DNA from: Dolomedes plantarius
Lineage: Eukaryota; Arthropoda; Arachnida; Araneae; Dolomedidae
DNA: 64,000 nt
Direction of reading: 5' to 3'
Assembly: GCA_907164885.2 (NCBI GenBank)
Contig: OU015498.1
Location: 129,645,651 to 129,709,650 of the forward strand
The notes under the pieces were generated by a model, which searched no databases, was not told the origin of the DNA, and worked only from the letters and a program-made list of their open reading frames with translations. Each line of letters starts with the position of its first letter. The stretch's first letter is position 1. Below are positions 33,506 to 45,230 of the stretch, piece by piece. Both the position numbers and the translations under genes were made by a program.

Positions 33506-34057
33506 TTATTTGCCGAAATTTTTAGACAAATCGTTTTTACTTAAGTTTTCCTCGAAAATGTTACATGCCTCCAAAAAATTCCCAGCGTTGTTACATATGT
33601 TTTTTATTCTGTAAAGTTGTGAGTAAAAAATATTATAATAAATTTTATAGTTTAAGTTGCTATGGAAATTGGTAAACGTAATAACCTCAAAGTTAAAATC
33701 CAACCTTTTATCATATATCCCTATTTTTATTTGTCTATTTTGAATTTTAATTTTTAAATCCAGATAAGTCGCACAAAGATTATTATCGTTAGTCCGGTTT
33801 AAAGTTAGTTCCTTTGGGTAGATTTGATTAAGAAATTCCAAATCGTTGCAGTTACTAATTATGAGGTCATCAATATATCTAAATCCGGTAACATTATTTA
33901 AGTTAAGAAATTTAGTTTCGTAAAAATGTAAAAATAGGTTGGCAAATGCAGTAGAATAGCTATTTCCCATAGGTATACCCTTTATCTGTTTAAAGAAACA
34001 TAAGCCATTAAAGAGGTAGTTTTCAAAAATATTAAATTTACATAAATCAATGATCAA
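33506..34057 (-). pseudogene. Penelope-like reverse transcriptase fragment, left arm
   Basis: 183 codons open. 'FFKQIKGIPMGNSYSTAFAN' is the primer-grip side palm motif and 'FRYIDDLIISN' the Y-x-D-D active site; 'ATYLDLKIKIQNRQIKIGIY' and 'YDKRLDFNFEV' follow as in telomerase-like Penelope-type enzymes. The N-terminal fingers are lost at the palindrome axis and no GIY-YIG endonuclease is seen downstream. It could alternatively belong to another RT group with Y-I-D-D; Penelope-like is my preference. Confidence 0.65.
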
Positions 34058-34082
34058 TTGATTTATGTAAATACCTATTTGA

Positions 34083-34550
34083 AATAGCTATTCTAGTGCA
34101 TTTGCCAACCTATTCTTACATTTTTACGAAACTAAATTTCTTAACTCAAACAATGTTACCGGATTTAGATATATTGATGACCTCATAATTTTTAACTGCA
34201 ACGATTTGGAATTTCTTAATCAAATCTACCCAAAGGAACTAACTTTAAACCGGACTAACGATAATAATCTTTGTGCGACTTATCTGGATTTAAAAATTAA
34301 AATTCAAAATAGACAAATAAAAATAGGGATATATGATAAAAGGTTAGATTTTAACTTCGAGGTTATTACGTTTACCAATTTCCATAGCAACTTAAACTAT
34401 AAAATTTATTATAATATTTTTTACTCACAACTTTACAGAATAAAAAACATATGTAACAACGCTGGGGATTTTTTGGAGGCATGTAACATTTTCAAGGAAA
34501 ACTTAAGTAAAACGATTTCTCTAAAAATTTCGGCAATTAAAAAGTTTTAA
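34083..34550 (+). pseudogene. Penelope-like reverse transcriptase fragment, right arm
   Basis: Mirror copy of the left-arm frame. It shows 'GFRYIDDLIIFN' and is open from MEFLNQIYPKEL (34206) to 34550. A deletion removes the palm motif before the active site, and the C-terminal reading differs from the left arm by a frameshift after 'NLSK'. Confidence 0.65.
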
Positions 34551-35461
34551 AAAAATGGCATTTATACTCAGGAATTTTTAAAGATGTTTAGAATAGTATT
34601 TATGTTTTCATTTGGTTAAGCTGTAATGGGGGGTGGTGCTATAGCAATGTTACAATGACGTAACTTTTAGGATAGAATTGGCTGCTGTTTCGCCATAACC
34701 GTCACTTACGGAATTGGGGTGTGTATGCATCTTTTACTTTGCTTTAGGATTATTTGTGTGCTTGCATGTACGGTGCGTTGAGCCCATACTGTAAGTTGTG
34801 TTTGTCTTTTCATTTTCTTTTTGACTTATTGCTTCCTTGGGGGACTCGGGGCCTTGGGATGTCTTTTGGGCTTACCTGCATCCTATTCAGAAAGTTCCCC
34901 TTCAGGTAACTGATATGGTTAGGCTCCCTGATAACGAGACCTGTCGGTTACCTCTATGTTGTTTTATGGTTCAGTTCCGGCACTTATATAGAATCTTGCC
35001 ATTGGTGCGTGGATGCCCAGAGTGCTTGATTTCTGGTGTTTTTTTTCTATATTCGTATTATTTTTATCTATCTCTGTTGGATTATTTATTTGAACTTATA
35101 TGCCTTATGTAGTGTACTGGACCTTAGAACGCAAGTGAATAAATCATCAACTCAAACTGTAGTAAACGCTTTCATTCTATTAAGTAATAAACATTATTCA
35201 AGTAGTCCTATACAGTAGGGTGGAGTGAAAAAAAATCAAAATCATGAATTTAAAACGCCTATATATGGAAAAGTTGCCAATTACAAAAGCCTATTTATTA
35301 TACGAAATCTCAGCTAAATCAAATAAAATTTTTGGCTGCCAAAATAACTTTAATGTCAGCAATTTCGCCTTATTTGTCACAAAACTAATAAAATCAGATT
35401 CATAAATTATAATAGTATTCAAAATTAAAGTACCAGTAGCTTAAAGAGTTTTTTTTTTGTT

Positions 35462-35983
35462 AACGGATCAAATGACATTTCGAAGAATGGTATATGGAAA
35501 TATTGACATTAAAGCAGGCAAAATGCTTAAAAAAATGGCAACGCAAAGAAAAGGCATCAGAAAGAAGTCAAAACGTCCAGTTTCAAGACACTGAAGAAAA
35601 AAACAGCTAATACACTTTGTCTTTCTGTTATGGGACACACATTGAATTCTTTAAGTTCTGATGAATATGAAGATACTGAATCTAAACAACGTGAAACGAA
35701 AAACACACTAAGTCAAGAATCTCCTTCGCAAATGGGGACTACACTTCCAAATGTAGCACAGGCTTGCGATAAAACTACTGTTTCTGATATATCAGCACCA
35801 ATTCTTATAAATGCAGCTTTAAAAAATATGGGAATAATTACCAAACACGATTCTTCTGAAGTAGTCGATCGTAGCAAAATCAAAAGGGAAATAATAAAAC
35901 CCCGCAGTGACTTGAAAAGAAAAAATGAGAGAAAACACTATCCATTGGAATATGGGATACACTTTGACGGTCGAAAAGACTAG
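35462..35983 (+). pseudogene. N-terminal part of unclassified transposon protein, copy 1
   Basis: Reads 'MVYGNIDIKAGKMLKKMATQ', a basic 'RKGIRKKSKRPVSR' and, after a frameshift near 35595, an open 117-codon stretch from MGHTLNSLSSDEYED to 'EYGIHFDGRKD' and stop. The reverse-strand copy at 43560-43090 aligns along its whole length, which is what shows it to be part of a gene. Function unknown; the later part of the family (seen in copy 2) looks transposase-like. The rest is missing here. Confidence 0.55.
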
Positions 35984-35999
35984 AAAGACCATAAAATAA

Positions 36000-36399
36000 G
36001 AGAAACTAATGCTTCAGTAACTAACAACTTCAGTCAAATTAGTTACTGAAGCGTCAGTTGCAGTGCGTAGCAACAACTCACGAGATGGATTCATAAGATC
36101 AAGAAGAGCATTGTCATAGGGACATGACAATAAGTCAATACCAGGTGCAAGAAAGTTGGAGAGTTACAGGGCGAATTAGAGTAATTGCACAAGATAAGAA
36201 AAAAAAGGTGTGTGTATGAGTGTACACGCGTAAGAAATGAAGCTTCTTCAGGTTATATCTATCATTGCTTATTTTTTTTATTGTTTAAAAAAAATAGGAT
36301 AGATGAGGTATGAGCAAAATAAAAAGTCTTTTGTTTTAAACAAATACTATTTTATTATAGAGCTATTTAAAAAAAACAGTATGATTACAAGCATTATTA
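36000..36399. other. non-coding stretch
   Basis: No gene; includes a short inverted repeat AACTTCAGTCAAATTAGTTA region near 36020-36050. Confidence 0.4.
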
Positions 36400-36402
36400 T
36401 TA

Positions 36403-37152
36403 TTCAACTTCGTTTATTAAAAGAGAATTATTATTATACACTTTTGTAATCAAAGGTTTATGATAACTAAAATAAGTAATATATATTTTACATTCAACAT
36501 GATCCTGGAACCTTGTGAAAACTGCATCAATTGTTGTATTTGACTTTGTTGTTGAAATTTGTGGATTGTTTTGTATGGATAAATTTAAATTATCTTTTAA
36601 AAATTCCACCAGCTTTACAGATTTCTCTAATGCAAAATTGACATTAAAATCCCCGCTTAAAATCATTGGTATTTTATCATTATCGTTACGGAGTAAAGCG
36701 GCACTTCCTATCGTATACGGTAATAATGAATGATGAAGAAATCCAATAATATCATTTAGCTTTTGATTAGGAGAAATATACAATGCTACAATAATAAGGT
36801 TTTTCCCATTTTTCATTTGACATTGAGCCATACACAAGTCATCAACTGTCAGGCCTGCCGTCAGGTTGGGGCAGGGGAGACAAAATCCCCGGGGCCCGGG
36901 CTTCCGATTACAATAAGAGTTGACTAAAAAAATGTATACAATGTTCACATATTGAGTGGGGTGGGGGCCCGCTGTATTATTTTGCCTCGGGCCCTGGCTC
37001 AGCTGACGGAGGCCCTGCCAACTGTTGATGCTATTGAACTATGGACATTGGATTGTGTAACAGAAAAATCTGTAGATGGAGTTAGAATGTTGATTACATC
37101 ATTAGAATTATGAAATATTCCAACACCTCCTGCTATAGTATTAAGCCGTTTA
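36403..37152 (-). pseudogene. exonuclease-endonuclease-phosphatase (AP-endonuclease-like) fragment of a transposon
   Basis: Reading the minus strand from 37152, skipping the MITE at 36850-37017, gives 'AGGVGIFHNSNDVIN', then 'DDLCMAQCQMKNGKN', 'ALYISPNQKLNDIIGFLHHS', 'MILSGDFNVNF' and 'SNTTIDAVFTRF', ending 'SYHKPLITKV'. S-G-D-F-N and I-D-A-V-F are the conserved motifs of the EEP/APE endonuclease fold used by LINEs and by Helentron-type Helitrons. I favour Helentron because of the Helitron-like surroundings, but LINE remains possible. The N-terminal catalytic Asn and Glu motifs are not visible. Confidence 0.65.
36850..37017. mobile_element. hAT-type MITE inside the endonuclease fragment
   Basis: 168 bp with ends CAGGCCTGCCGTCAG and complement of CAGGGCCTCCGTCAG, flanked by TCAACTGT / CCAACTGT (8-bp duplication with one change). 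Removing it rejoins the endonuclease reading. Confidence 0.85.
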
Positions 37153-37159
37153 TATTTTA

Positions 37160-37232
37160 CTAGCTGAAAACCCATACTTCGCTACGGAGTACATTCAAAT
37201 TAAATACAACGGTCAATGTATGCAATTCAGGC

Positions 37233-37276
<44 letters not shown>

Positions 37277-37949
37277 GATAAATACGACGATCAATGTATA
37301 CAATTGATGTAAAATATATATACAAGAAAATCGTAAGGGATAATTTTATAGACAAAATAATGTAGAAGAAAATATTCAAATTAAATCTAATATAATGAAT
37401 ACTAAAGAATATAGTACAGTTAATATAGTACTGTTTGTAGAACATTTCTTTTACTATTTTAATATTTTTTTGGATAATGTCCAATCGTCTGCCGCATTAG
37501 CAGGGAAAAAAAATATTTTTTGTTTATTTAGTTGTTATGCACGTGACGATAAATTTATTTAAAGTACCAGAAAAAGAGATCACGTGATCAGCATTTAATA
37601 AATTAAATTCTAAAAATTAATCTTTAAAAATTCATCAAAAATCAGAAAATGAGGGTAAAGATTCGAAAAAGATTTCATTTTAAAGGAATTTTTATGATCT
37701 TTCTCGTGATATAAATTTTATAACCCTCAAACTATAATTTTAAATGCAAACTTAAAAAAAGTCACTAAAACAACTTAAAAATTTAATTTTAAAAATCTGA
37801 GAAGAATTTTTCAAAAATCTTTCTTAGTGCACCCCTACACCATAAGAAGAATCTCCATGCAAAATTTCAGCCCTTTAGGTCCAGCGGTTTGGTCTGTGCG
37901 TTGTATGTCAGTCAGTGAGTCAGTTACGGAACTGTTTTATATATATAGA
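37160..37949 (-). mobile_element. Helitron-like non-autonomous element, family A, copy 2
   Basis: Reverse complement of the family at 10670-11402. Minus strand starts TCTATATATA, then CAGTTCCGTAACTGACTC, and ends TTTTCAGCTAG followed by T. Contains a (TA)n run at 37239-37270 and a GGTCAATGTATGCAATT-type unit twice. Lies at the 5' edge of the endonuclease fragment and probably broke it. Confidence 0.6.
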
Positions 37950-38984
37950 CAATGCAGCTGAAATTAGGAACGGATTTTTCATTTTAATCGGCTTGCCAAG
38001 TAAAGACATTTGAATTTTTTACAATTAAAGACGTTTTTGAGGAATTGATGAAACATCGCTGCCGGAATGTTATTCTTTTTCCAGGCTCTAGACCCTCGCA
38101 TACGCTCTGCTGCTGTATTTGGACGTTTAGAATTTGTATTCTGAATAGAAGTAATGGTCTGAGAGCAATGACGGTGATGAAGATCAACTTCACCAACTAT
38201 TTCATTTGGAAATTCCATTGAGTTTGTTGTCTTCTAGATGAGCCAACATAATAAGAATACTACAATATCAACACCAAATCATTTATTCACCAACTAACGT
38301 AAAAGAGCCAGTGCTTATCTCACTGTCCCTTGACTCCCCAGTTATTCAACGAAAACCTACTTTTAGCGCTTAAGATGCACACAGATTTCTTATCAGTAAA
38401 ATTCCATTTGCGGGGGAGAGAGGGTTGGTATATTGCGCTACAACAAGGTTGGCTACTTCTCGCTTCCCCGGGGCAGGCATAGTCGCTTCTCTTTGTGTCG
38501 CTTTGTTTTTTACAGTTTTTCTCGCCGCTTGGCGCATTCTTTGCCGGAAGTGCATCAACGCGTTTCCGTAACACAAAATCGCAACATGAATGACTAAATT
38601 TTCCCTTCATCGCCGATAAAGAAGTTTCACTTCAATAAAGATGGCAAAGGAATACGAAGACTAGCAATAAATGTAAAGATGCGTGGAAAATCAACAATGC
38701 ACCAAAACTACAGCAGACAGAGAAGATCAGGCATGGTGAAAATGAGAGTATAGATAAAAAGTTAAGATAAGAAGAGTAAAAGAAAGCGGTGAAGTAAAAA
38801 GATTCACAACAGAGGGGACGACAAATATGAATTTATGATGGTCTATTAAAAGGGTGTGCACCATGTAGAAGGAACGGTAGCTAGCGTGTGAAAAAAATCA
38901 AGAAAGAAGGGGATTCTTATAAGTCACGCCCACGCTGTGGATTGGCGAGAAGGGATAGAGAGAAGCGGTAATCGTAAACCAATA
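37950..38984. other. non-coding stretch with a possible small coding remnant
   Basis: A minus-strand frame at 38218-37979 contains 'KRPNTAAERMRGSRAWKKNN'; R-M-R-x-x-R-x-x-K-K motifs occur near the start of some Helitron and other transposon proteins, so it may belong with the endonuclease fragment. Support is weak. Frames at 38320-38610 are unrecognised. Confidence 0.35.
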
Positions 38985-39939
38985 CTGTAAGATGGGGTTA
39001 CTTTGCATCGGATTTTAAGTTTTTTCCTGTGCCAGCCGATCAGTTTAAAAAGCAGCTTAAAACGAACAGTTGCAAAACATTGGTACATCATTTCCTTACG
39101 TAGTAATGTATTGCGCTAACCCGGATCTTTAATTACCAGTGAGAAATTAAAGTTACTATGTGTCCCAAAGTTGTCACGCCGTGTGGGGCAACTTTGTGAC
39201 ATCTGTGGATTTTCGGCTTGAAATCCAAGAGAAAAAATTACTTGACACAAAGTTAAGCAGTAAAACGCTTATCAAAAGCTTTATACACAATTATATATAC
39301 CTATTAACAAATATTGGATAGCTTTATCTATATCTTTGACATCAAAGAGACTTCGGGTGCCCAGGGCAGCCATCAGTTCCTTGAGAAGATGAGGAAATTC
39401 GCCTTTCGGCACATTCTGTTTCGCAGGGTAGTTTTTTTCCCATATAGTCAATACCTCTTTCTCTCCAGAGTTAGTTTAGAGGACGGAAAAATGCATCATC
39501 GAGCGGCTGGAGGAGGTGGGTCGACTTTATGGGTTATTTTGTGACAGTGTCAATGTGTCACAAAGTAACCCCGTCACCTTTCGATATTTAGGTTATGTTC
39601 TCATATCTCTCGGAAATATGACTACACAAAAGTTATATTGCTCCACAATCTAACCAACATATTGATAATAAAAAATAATTACCTGTGGTAGTTGGTTGTA
39701 TAAGGTATTAGCCTTCAGCACACAAAGTTTCCGAAGTTAGAGTCAATAGCTTGGCAACAAGTTTGAACAATGCACTGTCCAGCGAAGACAAATGGCACAC
39801 AGAAGCTTCAGATACTGGCCACTATGTGTCTCGAACAAACTGTTGGCACTGTTCATTGTCTTCTCGGTATCACGGGCGCGGCGCAAGATCAGAAATACGA
39901 AAAAATTACTATGTGTCACAAAGTTACCCCGTCTTACTG
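38985..39939. mobile_element. MITE-like element, 0.96 kb, 'GTAAGACGGGGTAAC' ends
   Basis: Left CTGTAAGATGGGGTTACTTT and right complement of CAGTAAGACGGGGTAACTTT, each next to TA. An internal copy of TGTCACAAAGTAACCCCGTC at about 39557. No transposase found. Confidence 0.72.
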
Positions 39940-39942
39940 TAG

Positions 39943-41060
39943 ATAAGATGTGATGGGGAGAATATAGTAAATGAGAGATTTGAAGAGTTGTGACTAAAAA
40001 GTAAGAATGTAGACAAAGTAGTGAGGAAAAAATATGATTTGAGAGAGTTAAGTTCAAACAGTCAGTTTAGAAATCACTTTTGATGAGTAGACACTCTCAA
40101 TGAGGAGCAATAGAGCACGCAAGTTTGCATGCTCGAGTTAGTTTGCGATATCAGGGTAGACTCGAGAAGAAACCTTATGTAATATGATGGTAGCTTAACG
40201 GAGCTGCAAAAAGCTGAATTGAAGCGAGAGGAGAGGTTAAGCAGAAGCGCTACTCATGTCCATTATGTGATATAAAGCGCTAGTTGAGCCGATGAACCTT
40301 GCATCCAGTTTCCAGTACCTATAACGCCCGACGACCAAGAAATCCTAAGCCCGATGACCAAGGAGCGCTGTGCCCTAGTGCGAGTGATCGTGACAACAAT
40401 TGAATAAGAAAGCTTCGCGTCCAGTGCCCAAATTTCCAGATCTACAGTTAGCAAGGAATCCAGCGTCCCGTGCCTTATGTTCACAACCAAGTACTATTCA
40501 ACGATCATCAGCGAAGGTACTGTCTTTATTTCACTTTCATGTCCGAAATCATTGCTTCCCGTATGTGTAACATTTAATGCGAGTGAAAACATGGAGCGTG
40601 ATAACGAATTAAGTTCATGATCGAAGTTAGAGAGGTCATATATGATAAGTCGTAAAATGAGGTTATACAGTAGAACGTATCATGATTTGAATATGAATTA
40701 ATACTAATTATTGATTAAGGATGTATTATGATTTGAATATGAATTAGTGCTAATTTTGATTAAGAATGTATTATGAGTTAAATATGAGTCAATGCTAATT
40801 ATTGATTAGGGATAATGAACGAATTATAGTACATGAATTATGATGATGTCAAGTTAAAGTGTAATGTTCAGTGAGATATAATAGTGTGTAATTTATGTGT
40901 TATTTTGATTCAATAAATCAAGATATAATTTTTCACGAGATTAATTTCTGTATGATCGGTCACAACAATCTATTAAGGTGCACTTGTTAAGCAATGTACT
41001 AAGCACGTTTTCACCTACATAATGGTGGTATTATATCAAATCTAACCACTTATATTATTT
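39943..41060. other. non-coding stretch with minisatellite
   Basis: No gene. Includes the tandem repeat at 40680-40815 and an AATAAA at about 40912. Confidence 0.4.
40680..40815. repeat. 46-bp tandem repeat, 3 copies
   Basis: Units ATTATGATTTGAATATGAAT and so on, ending GATTAAGGATGT, about three times with drift. Confidence 0.8.
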
Positions 41061-41499
41061 ACCCCCCCCCCTCCAGTTATGATGTCATTGTTAAAATGTA
41101 CTAAAAGTACTAGCCACTATACAATTAACAGCCACAAGCATCTAGAATTTCATTACTCAAATTTGAAACCAAAAGTCAATGTCTCCAAGTTATTTGAGGC
41201 AATTACACTAAATGTTTAAAGCCAAAGGGAGGGAGGGTGGTAGAACTCCATATTCAGCCACATCCACGTGGTGAGTTCACACAGAAAACAAGCGAAGAGC
41301 GGTATGAAAAATTTATAAATCTTAAAATGTTATGAAGATTTTTGTGGCAAATTGCCAGCCAAAAATTACGTTGCAGGAAGTTCAAATTTCACACAGATGA
41401 TTACGTTTATAGGTAGCAACTTTTCCGCATATAGGCAAATAAATTGAGATAAAAAAATTTTTGGCAAGCTTTTTCACTCCACGCTACTGTACATTGGGG

Positions 41500-43560
41500 G
41501 TGGGGTGGTATTTAACGCAGGAATCTTAAATTTGCGAATATTTTGTTCTACTTTAGCTTTTTGTCTACATTTTAAAATTCTTCAAAGGCCCAACTCTCTC
41601 ACGTGTTTTCGGCTGAAGTCAACTTTGCCAACAGAATATTTCTGGATGACCAAAATATGCTTTTCTTTGCAATGTTCGATATATTATGCTCTTTTGCTCT
41701 TCAGACAGATATAGAGATAATTTTTATTTATTTTGCTGTAAAATCACATGCCGACAAGATGATTGAGTTTTAATAGTAAACCATGAGCATGCGCATACTT
41801 TAATAATATTTTGTTAAAACTTTCCAGTTCCCCAATGGGTCTTTGGTTGAAACATATAATGTAACAACCTGATAGCGACTGAGATGTTCTGAAAAGATTT
41901 TCGTAGCAAGTAGTAAACTATGTCCGAGGGGTTTCAAAAGATGAAAATAACAGGCCAGAATTTAACTGAAACTTAACAACTTTAATTTGGAACAAAACTT
42001 AACAGGTTGGATGTTGAATTGGACAGTTTACAGCTGAACGAGACGTCAGGATACAAAAGATTTTAGCAGCGGCTTCTCCTATCAACTAATTTAGCCTTTC
42101 AGGAAACAAGAGTTCTTATGCCGCTGCAGTCCCGATCTTGAGTGGATTCTCTCGAAACAAACGGAGTCTTGAATATATATCCTTTGAGAATTCCTTAGTT
42201 ACGACGTCGGGGGTCATCTCAGAAAAAAAACCTGTTTTCGAGGTAGGAGCATGGGATTAGCTCTCGATGACAGCCGCATCGTGGGAGCGATCCGATGGGT
42301 CGTTCTGAGAAAACATTGTTTCTATAGTGTCAAAATCTGGGAATAATGGCGACCAAAGGATAGCTTTATGAGCACACAAGGGTGGTCGATGATTTTTAGC
42401 ACACAGATTTCCCCAAGCTTTCGGGAAAGACGAGACGCGCAGGCCTAAATCGATGGGAAACAAACTGATCGTTCTTTAAGCTCGGCAGATATTTTCTTGA
42501 ATTCCTCTGTTGCTAGGAATTGCCCCACGAGGTTCTACGTGCCGTTACAATAATCTCAAAATTCTATTTGCTGTCGTTAATTACCTGGAATGACTAATTT
42601 TTCCTCGATTCTTTCGGGACAAACTTAATGAAATATTTCCGTTTGAAATTCCAGTACACATTTCGTAGAGATATCGTTGATCTGTACTAAGTTCATTAAA
42701 GACAACATCAGGCAAAGTTATTTCTATCTTTTCAAATCTTATTACAGACATCTTTTGGCAAGATTCTAACTTTTTTCCATTTTTTTCCACAGTACCCTTT
42801 TGGCCCAGAAGTTTGTCCGCCCAAATGTTGCAATAGATGACGTAACGGTAATTCATTTGTATGTAACAAACAAACAAACCATTGCAAAGGACGTCCCATA
42901 GAAAGCTCATGTTGTCTTATGATACCATTTTTAGAACATGTATTAACCACTGTTCCATCACAGCCAACACCTCGCAAAATAGAAAGATCAACATTTTTTC
43001 TGTCAAAAAGTTAATATGCTTGTTTTAATATTACCAGAACTGACAGAGTGACATAACCAAGTTATATCGATCCTGGTCCTGAAAGCAGAACAACATGATC
43101 TTATTTTATGGTCTTTCTAGCTACCCTCTCTCTTTGAATATCCCATACTCCTATGAACAGTGTTTTCCCTCATCTTTCCTTTTCAAGTCACTGCGGGTTT
43201 TTATTCTTTCCCTTCTGATTTTCCTACGACCGACTACTTCGTAGAAGAATCGTGTTTGGTAATTATTCCCATATCTTTTAAAGCTGCATTTATAAGAATT
43301 GCTGATGATCTCCCAGAAACAATAGTCTTGACTTATAATTGTGTTTTTCGTTTCACATTATTTAGATTCCCATAACAGAAGGAAAAGTATATTAGCTGTT
43401 TTTTCTTCAGTGTCTTTCAATTGAACGTTTTGACTTCTTTCTGCTGCCTTTCCTTTGCTTTGCCATCTTTTTATCAAGCATTTTGCTTGGTTTAATGTCA
43501 ATATTTCCAATAACCATTCTTCGAAATATCCTTTGATCCGTTAAACAAAAAGAAAAAGCT
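41500..43560 (-). pseudogene. unclassified transposon protein, copy 2, broken by a solo LTR
   Basis: Minus-strand reading, in many small frames: 'MVIGNIDIKPSKMLDKKMAK' and 'RKGSRKKSKRSIER' (as copy 1), 'DHVVLLSGPGS', 'LRGVGCDGTVVNT', 'LSMGRPLQWFVCLLHTNELP', 'LRHLLQHLGGQTSGPKGY', 'ELSTDQRYLYEMC', 'TTANRILRL', [solo LTR], 'YVSTKDPLGNWKVLTKYY', then 'KHVRELGL'. I have seen this motif set in uncharacterised proteins repeated in spider genomes, but cannot name a superfamily. The many frameshifts show that it is dead. Copy 1 faces it from 35.5 kb. Confidence 0.6.
41860..42549 (+). mobile_element. solo LTR, 690 bp
   Basis: Begins TGTAACAACCTGATAGCG and ends CGTGCCGTTACA, flanked on both sides by ATAA (41856-41859, 42550-42553). 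Cutting it out restores the reading 'NRILRL-YVSTKDP' of the surrounding transposon protein. The 4-bp duplication fits Ty3/gypsy-type integration. Strand is arbitrary. Confidence 0.82.
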
Positions 43561-43699
43561 CCTTAAACTACAGTTAAGTAACTTTAGTACACTTTAAGCA
43601 GTTAAATTTTGAATATTACAATTTATGAATCTGTTTTTGTTAGTTTTGTGACAAATTAGGCTAAATTTCTAAACATTACAGTTTCATACGAATGGTTCT

Positions 43700-43768
43700 A
43701 TAAAGTCTTGAACCTGTTCTGAGCAAAGTATGGCCGTTTAGAGGGGTGGCTAGCTAGTGAAGTTTCAC

Positions 43769-43809
<41 letters not shown>

Positions 43810-44651
43810 AAACACACACACAAATGTTTATATGTATGTATGTATAAACTTCCTGGTATGAGAAAGAGAAAAGGCCAGACTTGCTACTAAACAAATAGTA
43901 GGAAAAACAGAGATGACCTACATAGAAAAAAATACTTATGTTAACACTAACCAAATGAAGGAAAATAAAATCAATCTTCCTCAAGTGAAACCAAAATTAA
44001 AAGAAATATAACCCAAGAACGTCTGACTTAGAGGAGCATCAATATTAACTCGGAACACAAAAATCATTGTTTTAAAACAAACCAAAATAAATTATGTTTT
44101 GCGTTTCTTAAAAGAGAAAAAAAAATCATGATTTTTATAAAAAATATTCTTCAGTCATGTTAAAAGAACAAAAAACAAGAAAAGAAAAAGATACTCTCTT
44201 CGTAGTTCTTTTTCCGAAGTGATTAAAATAAATCATTGAAAAAATCGGAACGCTTTTACTATATATACACTTTATTTGCATGAAAAAATTTAAAAAAATT
44301 TTTTGACAAAAGATTTTTTTCTGGTTATCAAACCCATTTACATAATTTAGTATTTCGATGGCGCACCATACTTTGTTTATTTTATTGATAATCCATACCG
44401 ATTCAGTATCCTAGAACATGCAAAACTTTCGGTATCATTAAAAAATAAATTGTCATTTCATTTTAAGACAAATTTCATGGTTTTTTCTCTACCTTTTTCA
44501 GTCATCTTACACTTTTTCGTTTGATTTTTTTTCATTGCCGTAGGAGACAGTTCAATCAATTTGAACTTGCGGCATTATTTCTTAACAAAAAGAAAAGAAA
44601 AAAAAGGGAAGAAGTCAAATTGGGGCTTTTTTTTTTAGCCTGTTTACAGAA
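43700..44651. other. non-coding stretch with (TA)n
   Basis: (TA)n at about 43772-43805. No gene seen. Confidence 0.45.
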
Positions 44652-45230
44652 TCTATATCTATATAGTATATAAAACGCGTAGGTATGAGGCACAAAAATC
44701 GACGATATTTGTACACTCCGAATGGCAACGGCTGCAGCTACCAGATGTAAACATTAGCGGCCGTCAGCAATTTGCAACCGCGTGTCAACATGGATTTACG
44801 CACTGAAATCAGGAATGCTCGAAAGCGAGTTGCAAGATCAAGGAAAATTGGGAACAATCGTAAGAAAGAAAGCTAAGAAGAAATAATTCAATAAGAGAGA
44901 GGCGTGAAAGAGAGCATAAATGATCGCGAGTTTAGGCTTAACCGTCGCCGGCATAGCAACCGACAGCCAGTAAGAGTTAATTTTCTACACTTTTTCCAGT
45001 ACTTGCTAAATTTTTACTCCTTTCTTTAAGTGAAAAATCTTTTCCCCAACAATTTCTTATTTGATGTAATGATAAAGTGTAGATATCTTAATTTTGAAAA
45101 TAGTACATACAGAGAGGGATGTTATTTATAAAATCATATGGTACTATTCCTTACATATATTACTTTCAGTTAAGTTGTTTTGCAAAAGAAAATATACTAA
45201 AAGCGACCATGCGGGTCGCGCAGCGGCTAG
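44652..45230 (+). mobile_element. Helitron-like element, family C
   Basis: Starts TCTATATCTATATAG...AAACGCGTAGG and ends GCGACCATGCGGGTCGCGCA then GCGGCTAG before T. The hairpin GCGACC-ATGC-GGGTCGC about 12 bases from the CTAG end fits Helitron 3' ends. It encodes a short Arg/Lys-rich remnant but no helicase. Confidence 0.62.

Larger units (their letters stand above)
32950..35091. mobile_element. foldback inverted duplication of a Penelope-like element
   Basis: Two arms of about 1.1 and 1.0 kb face each other around a 5-base spacer (GATCA at 34052-34056), with 14 perfect bases TTACATAAATCAAT and complement at the axis. Each arm carries the same reverse transcriptase part followed by the same downstream region, read outward from the axis. 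The right arm lacks about 75 bp near the axis. The two arms differ by scattered substitutions. Confidence 0.8.
35215..41490 (+). mobile_element. large TIR-bounded composite element, unclassified family
   Basis: Inverted repeats of about 140 bp: left from CAGTAGGGTGGAGTGAAAAA, right ending TTTTTCACTCCACGCTACTG, each next to TA, both containing GCAACTTTTCC and GCCAAAAAT(T). Just inside the left end is the N-terminal part of a transposon protein (35462-35983). The interior holds later insertions: an endonuclease gene fragment, a hAT MITE, a Helitron-like element and a second MITE. A second copy of the gene, opposite in direction, abuts the right end. Confidence 0.65.

Noticed and set aside
37953..40974. 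Very long LTR starting TGCAGCTG and ending GGTCACA with ACAA on both sides
   Set aside because: The 4-base match can be chance; no second LTR, no primer site and a MITE inside; not supported.
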